Shown one piece after another: positions 56,362 to 64,000 of a stretch of 64,000 nucleotides of DNA; positions within the stretch are counted from its first letter, which is position 1; the number at the start of each line of letters is the position of its first letter. This stretch comes from Perca fluviatilis (lineage: Eukaryota > Chordata > Actinopteri > Perciformes > Percidae). The position numbers and the translations under genes are program-made. The stretch lies in the NCBI RefSeq assembly GCF_010015445.1, contig NC_053123.1:10823934-10887933 (forward strand), written 5' to 3'. The notes beneath the pieces are model-generated. The model searched no databases. It was given only the letters and a program-made list of their open reading frames with translations, and was not told where the DNA came from.

Positions 56362-59300
56362 TTAAAGCAGGGAACAGTAGATCCAATTTGAGAACTCAAA
56401 AATGAATAATGAGGAGTGCATGTGGAGTTATCAAATGTTAATCTCAAAAGAGATTGTCTCACACCATGACCAGAGTGGGCTTTTGAAAACCCCAGTTTTG
56501 ACTTCATCCACTGATAATTCCATTTCACTTAACATCAGGTAATATGGGGACAGGCTAGACTATACGAATGGAGCCACTTCACTAGTGATCAGGTGAGATC
56601 AGGTCAGATGAGATAGTTCCCATAATACCTAAAAAATAAAGAGTTCTGAAACAACATGAGGAGGTTAATAGACATACATGCAGGTTTCAGTCTGCATGTA
56701 AACCCCTTGTATTTGCTGTGCCTCTCCACTAAGGTCAAGGAAAAGTCTTTTTCAGAAAACTCTGGCAACAGAAGTACTGTCTCTGTAGACATTGCTTTTA
56801 GCCAAACCAAGCAGAAACTAAATTAATTACAAGTTTGTACGAACGGACTCACAAAAATAATATAAACTCTGTACTTTCCTCTGTTTGTGACACAAACAGA
56901 GGTTGTTAGGAGAGTAACTTTCTCATATCGATCTGGCCTCACTAACCAGGCGCAACTCAGTTAAGTTGATGGGTTTTGGATTACACAATAAACTCAAGAA
57001 ATATATGATGTCTTAAAGAAAAACAAAGCTGAAATCAGATTTTAACCAAGATGTTTAACCAACTGATAGCTTACCTTACACTGTTAAAACATTTTGGTCA
57101 ATATCAAATTCAGTATGGGACAAATTCTTCAAATGTTATTACCTCTGGAATTAGATATTTCAGCTTTTCGATGCTTTAAACAGTTGATCTTATCTCAGTA
57201 ATGTGGATATCTGAATTCAAACTGGCATTAAAGTTCTTGCAACACAAGGCATGTTCATCAACCTGCTGCTGCAGTGGTAGGGAGACAGGTGTGCACTGTT
57301 TTTCCCAATCAGCCTGGCGATTATCCCTCTGTAAAGGGCCATCGGCAGCAGCAGCCCTGACAAGCGATGGGATTAGTGAGAGATGCAATTAAGGCCTCAA
57401 CAGGGAATCGTTGTCTGACACACACAGATAGTATTGTGGCTGCATCTCCACACATACATGCATTATGCTCAAACTGGGAAGTGGAAAGCTCACCTTGAGT
57501 CACATCCAATGACTCTGCCATCAATTTATTTATTTGTGTGTGTATCAGAGTTGGTTGGGAGCCCGAATGCTTGGTTACTGGCAATTACAATTCTGCAAAC
57601 TAATTATCAAATGCAAATTAATAAAACTGGTATAGGATTATCTTTGGAATAATACTTTGAAAAATGACAAAGATAAAGCAGTACTGACACGCAGATCCTT
57701 TAATACGCATATGACCTGTAGTTCAAAGTATATTTCACATTAAGATATTCAATATGCAAAAAATAGTGGAAAATGAAACCAATTAAGTTTGAGAATAAGT
57801 TCATGATGTCTCATATCAGATTCATTTTTAAATTATCTTGCAGGTCATTGCAGCTGAGTGTTCAGTTGCAGTAAGAGCAGAATTTGCAAGGTCAATTTTA
57901 CTCACTTTGGAGAAAAACAAAGCAGGACTGGAAGTAATGTGGGTAGGGTTGCAAGCATTAGCCCGTGTTCAGATAACTTTAGCCTGCATGCAAACTACGC
58001 AGCCATTTTATTCATTCCATTGACGCAGCAGGGGTGTCAATACAGAGGGCGGTCTGGCAAAAAAGTTGAACCTGCTCAACATTTACTGAACTGCAAATAT
58101 GTCATCAGGAAAGGCAAATCAAATACATGCAAGAGCTCATTCTGGGTAGATTACTTTGTAATGTGTACAGTGTTTCTATTGTTTACCTTGCAATTGTCAT
58201 GACAAAAGATAAAATGTCTGCCAATTCTGATTGATTCTAAAGTAACTCCCATCAGCACAGCGCTGTGTGTTGTTTTAACATGTAAATCCACTTCAATGCT
58301 GTAGCTAGCTCAGCTAGCATGCCAATAGTATTGCACAGGTGGAATATTCTACACCATTATATCAAACACCTAATTTCTGTTCACAAGGTTTTTGTTTTCT
58401 TTCCTTCTCCTTGCACTTGTTGCTTGTATTCTTTCATCACGCAGTAATATTAGTACTCCTTAAATAAGAGCTAATTCCCACGACTCTTTTAAATTGACAT
58501 TTGTAAGACAGCTGCCAATCCACCAGACTCAGTCAAAGCTTGCACCAAAACAGCATCAATGGAATTGTGGTCAACAAGAGCTACTTGAGTGTTTGATGAG
58601 GAGCATCAGTTCCACTCATCATGGGAGCAGATGGGTATTCACTGCTCTGCATACAAACTGGAGAGCTAGCTGGCGTTGCTTTCTCAGAAAGTCTTGACTT
58701 TGATTGCTCCATCAGCCAACCTTGTACCTCTTTTCATGTCCCCAATGCTCTCAACACTGTTATGTGTGTTTCCAATTATAGCTGTCTCCCTCCCTGGCTT
58801 GCTCTCTATGCACACTCATGGCCTCCCTTTCCACACAGTAATACTTTTGTCCTCACTTTCTTCTGCTCCTCTGTCAGTGGATGCTCTTTACACTGTAAGG
58901 AGGCGCCGCTCATCCCCATTGTAATGACCTCCACTGAGACCGCTGAAGCTGTTTGTAAATCCCCACTTGTTTGTTGGAGGACTTTGCTATTAAATATAGA
59001 CTTGTGACACAGTGTAGTGTACAGATCAGCCCCTTGTTATCAGTTTGCATGCCATCGCATAGATGCCAGTATCCAGATGAAGGGGTCATTTGCAAATGCT
59101 ACAAAGGACACTGCCGCACTGGGCCCCGAAATCTTTTCAAAGCCATTTTCAAGCACTGTAGAAGCTTATAATTAACCCCCATGCAGAGACGTTATGCTAC
59201 ATTCACATCACATACAATCCAATGTGTGCACAAGCTGCTGGTGAAGAAAAACATTTACCTCAGCCTCATAGTGGTAATTAAAAGTATGATGTTGGAATTG

Positions 59301-59904
59301 TTTGGAAGCTCTATATCTCCCACCTGGTGTCCTAAATTGCAAAAGTGTGTCAACACAGGCAGTAAACACAACCATTAATCAACGTATGACAGCAGTCCAA
59401 GCTAATGAAAATCAAAAATGATTGCCGATTATACACAACATTAAAACAGTCGGCTCTATACTCAAAAATAGAACTGACAGTAAAGTCTTGCACGAAGCAA
59501 GATTTTTATGTCAAGGTCCAACATATTAGTCTACATCACAAAGTGGGGCTGCAATGGGGGACAACATCCCATCACCATTTGCAGAACTGGGATGCAGAAT
59601 GAAAGAAAGAAATTTCTCAATAATAAAGAATTATTATGAAGTGTACATAAAGTCATACGTGTTTCCAAATTTAGAAAATGGATGGATCAATGAATAGCTA
59701 TTTAATGTAACACATTAATCAACGCCATTATACTGTATATCAAAACTTTTATAACAGCATCCTACAGCAGAAAAGACACAGAGAAACCTCATTGCCATCA
59801 CAGTATTTGCTATTTTTATTGTCTGGTCTGGCATCAATTTTTATGTCCATCAAAAAGCACAAAAAAATATAATTTTATTCATTAATTGTGTTATAGTAGA
59901 CACA

Positions 59905-60085
59905 CTGAAGTAGTGAGTGAATAAATGTTTGATTCTTTTCAATTTTTTAACAACCATATTAGATGTTTCTATTCCTAATCCAGTAAATATTTGATTCTTC
60001 TCTAATATTAAACAAAAGTGTGAAATGTCTCTGTGCTTAATAAATGTTTGATTCTTGTCCAATATTTACCAAATGTGTCTGAAGC
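59905..60085. repeat. Degenerate tandem repeat of about 60 bp, three units
   Basis: AATAAATGTTTGATTCTTTT, GTAAATATTTGATTCTTC and AATAAATGTTTGATTCTTGT recur near 59920, 59984 and 60039, each followed by a TCAA/TCTAATATT-type stretch. Confidence 0.65.
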
Positions 60086-63000
60086 TTTGTGCATTTAATG
60101 GATGCTATATTTCTTTGCAAATTTAAAAATATATCTGTTTATCACATTTTGCAAAGGGTGGAATTCTCTCTTCTTTCTCATCTTCTCTGACAAATGTTCC
60201 TGTTCAACAACAGATGTTGTAGGTCATGAGTTTCACTTTCTCACTTCCAGCTAATGAGCTTCAGTCTCCAGTATCAGTATTTTCTGTTTAATTAGTTTTA
60301 GATATAAATTGATACATTTCATGAAGTATCTTTTAATTATGTTTCATAGTATAGTATTTATCATCCTCCCTCTGGTAAACCATAAGAATTGCTAAATACG
60401 ATGTATCATGTGGCTATTCTTGCCTCAGATAGAAAAAATAGTCTAATAATAGTTGAGCTCTTGAATATTAAGTCCTGAATCTGATAGTTGAGTCCTTGAA
60501 TATTTTTGACTAGCAATGCACAATGCTGCACATCTGGTGCACTCTAGCCTTAATGCACTTGTAAAGTATGCACCTCATACGAAGTATTAGCAGAAGACCA
60601 TCATTTTCTTCCTCTTCCAACATAATGCTATGCAACTTTGGGATGAGAAGTTAAAGACTCTGCATGGATGTTTTGGCCACTTGGGGGAAGTGAAACAAGT
60701 TGTAAAGACGAAAGTGACATACTAGCATCCAGTGGACACAGAGCAATATTAGCATTCATTTGGAAACGGCGACCTGGCAAATGTAAGTCCAATATTTACT
60801 CTTCTTTGGTTTTCAAAAACTCCTGATAAACATATTATGGTAATTATTTTTAGCAATCGCTCCACTATGTTTACCAGATAGTTACTAACTCAATCTGTTT
60901 GTCATCATGGACCAAAACAAGGAGCTGAAGCTGCTAAAACCCTATAGAGCTCTGCAGAGTTGGTAAATTTGCTGTTTGTCACTAAAACCCCTTTCACATT
61001 ACACATTATTATTAACATTGTACATCATTTGACACATTGTGAACATAGAAATGTGAATTAGAACAGCTTTAAATAAAGAATAAAAAAGAAATTATACAAA
61101 GAGCATTCTTGTTCCTCCCAGGTAAGTACGATGCCTGTCACTGTCCCTGTGGTGTGTATAAAAAGCCTGCATTCAGAGTGCACTTGAAAGTTTCCCAAAG
61201 TGGGGAAAATTGGCCTTCTAATGACATGCTGTCAGTAATGAATGTCAGTTGCCAGATGCTTGCACACAGTCTCAAAATGAAATTGGCACTTTTCTAGCAG
61301 CATTCCTGCCAGACCCAAGGACTCGCTATATCCTATTAAATCTGTCACACAGAGCCATTATATGCAACATTGACGATTATGAAAAAAGATCTGTATCGTT
61401 CTGAGGGACCATGTGTACTCTGTTGTTGATTAAAAACAAATCCCAGAAAGTCATTGGCATCCATTACAATCATTTCTGGGCTGTCGTCAGCCTGACAGGT
61501 GGTAACCCCCACTGACAACCACAGATTCCCTGGCATCTTTAATAACAGAATCATCTCTGTTTTTTGCCACATTATTGCTGGTAAAAGAAATTTTAATTGG
61601 CCAGTACCCAGTTAGGAAATTACTTTTCTCTATATCCACCTAATCCTTACCTCTGATGAATCTGTCAATAAGCTACACCCTTCAGGAAAAATTGCAGTGG
61701 CTGATATCCTCTCTGGTTTGAAAAAAAAATTGAGAGTATGCTATCAAATACATTGTTTCATTTAAAATGTATGACAACAGTACTTATGTTAAAATAACTG
61801 AGTGTAAGCAAATGGAGCATTTGGTTAGCTGGCTTGTATCAGCTGCTTCATTCATGTTTCTCCATTAGTGGCTCTCACTCATGAGCTGTTTGGCTGTTTG
61901 ACTAATAACATCCTATCACATTCATACAGTCTGTACAAGGCAGCTCAACCTTTTTCATATTGAGTTGAAGTTTTGTTTTATTGTTTAGTTTACTAAGATT
62001 GAATGTTCATGCATATTTAGAGGGGATAAATTCTCCCAGCAGAATCCTCATTGCTGCTCTGATGCTTTGAGAGCTCTTTCAGAGTGTTTTTACGCCAGCT
62101 GCTTAACCATTTTCCATACATGATACATTCCTAGAAAGAGGTGTTTTCAGAGTCCAGATTAACTGGAAAATGGAATTAGATGTCACAACCTTTTTTTAAG
62201 GTATGTAGTAATTGAGGTAAGGAATTTGGTCACTGTGTGTTCTTATTAGAGAGATTTACCATCAAGGCTGGGCACTTTGAGTGACAAAATATTGTACAGC
62301 AGTTAACGCTGACCTTTTATTTGGTGCTGGCTTTTATGGTTGCCATTATTGAGAGGTTATGATCATTGCTTTTACAGCCACATTTTGCTTCAAGTTATTT
62401 GAAAAACGGAACGTCATTTTGAAGACAACAAACACCAATCATCCTGCCAATACTTTTGCTTGCCCTTGTAAAAGCACAGGATAGTAAACCCTAAGTATAA
62501 TGAGCATTATTATAGTAAGCGGGCATTTAGTGACTTTCTGACCTGTTGCATTTAACCTGTTCACTTAAGATACAATTTTACCACTGAGATTTTAAGAAAC
62601 TTTGAATAATTCAAAGCTTTTCTTTACATGTTTTTCTCTTGCAACCAACAAAAGTGTTGGGATCTTAAGTATGCAGAAGGAAGAGGAACAGAACACCCTC
62701 TCCAGGCTTTATAAAAAGCAACACTGAACTTCCCTAATTAAACTAAACTCTCCTCTTCTGAACAGTGAGCATGGCTTTGGAAATGTAATAGAGCCTCCTC
62801 GGGTCCTCTTTTAGCCTGATATCTGCCTCCTGCATCAGCTACTCTTCTGGAACACTGCAGGCTGCAACAATCAATAAGGAGCAACTTCATAAATTGGAAA
62901 TATCTCCTCCATAGAAACACTCACTAGTTACCATTTCGAAACAGGCTGGGCATGGTAGAAATACTTGATTTAAATGCATTAAATGCTGAATGACACCACA

Positions 63001-63126
63001 TCTTGCAGCTAGTAAAGGTAATGGTCTGTAATGGTCCAAGGGGACAAACTGAGTCACACCAATTACCTGATAAATCACACAAATACCCTTGTGCATAAAG
63101 CAGGTCTAATGGACAGAGTGTGGACT

Positions 63127-63127
63127 G

Positions 63128-63153
<26 letters not shown>
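63127..63153. repeat. (GA)n microsatellite
   Basis: A run of about 13 GA units. Confidence 0.95.
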
Positions 63154-63158
<5 letters not shown>

Positions 63159-64000
63159 CTGTATGCTCTGAGCAAAGAATAAATAAAGCTTTTATATATA
63201 GTGTCAGCATTTCTAATCATTTGTTTTTATCAGTTTTTTTTTACTAACACACACACCTCCATAATTCTTGCAGATTTCTGAAACTAGCTCAGCAGTGAGT
63301 TTCTATCTTTGACTTATGTTTGTATGAGAACTATGTCAAAACAACTAGATTATACATTTAAATTTTCGCCACAAACATCTCAATACACAGAGGGAACTCT
63401 TCACTGGGGGTAGAAAAAAAAGTGGAAAATATCTCGATTCAGAGATCCTTAAGGAATCAATATTTTTTTCAGTGACATAGCTGCTGTGCTATGACCTTCA
63501 GGTGGCAAATGAAATTACTGTTGGTCTAAGATAGGAGGCTGGAAAGCATCTTGACTTGTAATGTTAAAGATTGTGCTGCTGGGTGCTCTTCGGATAGAGA
63601 ACAGTCTTAACTTAGGTCAAAACACAGGCATTCAAAAATGCCAACAGTAGTTCTGTGTAACAGCTTTCAGTGGCCTCACCCAAAGAAAGAGAAGAAATGT
63701 AGATACTTAAAGCAAGAACTCAACAAAAGTGAGGGTGAAAAGGTCATCAATATGTCACAGTGGCAAATGCTTGAATAATAATGCTGCTTTATAAATGTTT
63801 GGGTGAGTATTGCTACCAGAAGGAGTAAATTACGAGCAAGAAGGTGAGCAAGTGAGAAATTCAATTAAGTCGCCAGTGTTGATCAGTAACCCTATTTACC
63901 CCTTTTGCAGTAAGATTAATCTGGATATACTGTATGTCCTTTAATGATCAGCATGGTTTTATTTAGCATGAGAGGAAGATAAATATGTGTCACTTCTAAG

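Larger units (their letters stand above)
56366..64000. other. Unassigned sequence, probably host intergenic or intronic
   Basis: No convincing exon, RNA gene or transposon end was found in this 7.6 kb. The longest frame (58621-59007, 128 codons plus) is Ser/Leu/Cys-rich without motif. Low-complexity items are given separately. Confidence 0.45.

Noticed and set aside
58621..59007. 128-codon plus-strand frame
   Set aside because: It lacks motifs and splice context, and a second overlapping frame of similar size exists. I regard it as a chance frame.
1..64000. CRISPR arrays, bacterial operons, riboswitches, tRNA or rRNA genes
   Set aside because: The window is clearly vertebrate. Tandem units here have no spacer pattern, and I saw no cloverleaf or rRNA core sequences.

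Overview
This window looks like intergenic or intronic DNA from a teleost fish, probably a percomorph (the clade is inference). It is AT-rich and rich in microsatellites. It contains families typical of ray-finned fish: hAT, PIF/Harbinger-like, Tc1/mariner and TTAA-inserting (Kolobok-like) DNA transposons, plus fragments of L1-, L2- and RTE/Rex3-type LINEs. I found no complete host gene. One possible internal exon (minus strand, 38987-39175) could belong to one. Layout: 1-3172 is unassigned. 3173-5126 holds two Harbinger-like copies head to head, followed at once by a mariner relic (5138-6478). 6.5-16.5 kb is mostly single-copy DNA with a LINE tail and a clean hAT MITE (13785-14150). 16666-18040 is a dead Tc1 element set in microsatellite DNA. 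18222-19617 is a third Harbinger-like copy carrying a 9-bp-duplicated LINE fragment. 19618-24080 is a nested stack: a RecQ-helicase-like repeat split by a hAT element (exact 8-bp duplication), which holds a Harbinger-like element, which holds a hAT MITE; a TTAA element sits at the Harbinger junction and holds an L1 3' end (exact 15-bp duplication). 24.3-27 kb holds L2-like LINE pieces. 29596-31947 is a TTAA element with about 385-bp inverted arms that carries a frameshifted MRPS28 fragment. 33-46 kb has further hAT, Tc1 and TTAA elements. The most notable object is at 48742-55601: a 6.86-kb TTAA-flanked transposon inserted in a fourth Harbinger-like copy. On the minus strand it encodes a multi-exon THAP-domain transposase. 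On the plus strand it encodes an intact four-exon gene for a 184-residue protein resembling the cysteine-rich intracellular C-terminal (ballast) domain of the P2X7 receptor. The two genes converge, and their last coding exons overlap antisense. The transposase keeps all three candidate acidic catalytic residues, but its last exon appears to carry a 4-nt deletion. 56.4-64 kb shows only low-complexity repeats and unassigned sequence. How the parts work together: there is no host operon or pathway here. The functional logic is that of mobile DNA, namely transposases, their non-autonomous derivatives with matching ends, and host gene pieces (MRPS28, a RecQ-like helicase start, a P2X7-like domain) carried in repeats. 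The nested duplications give a relative order of insertion.
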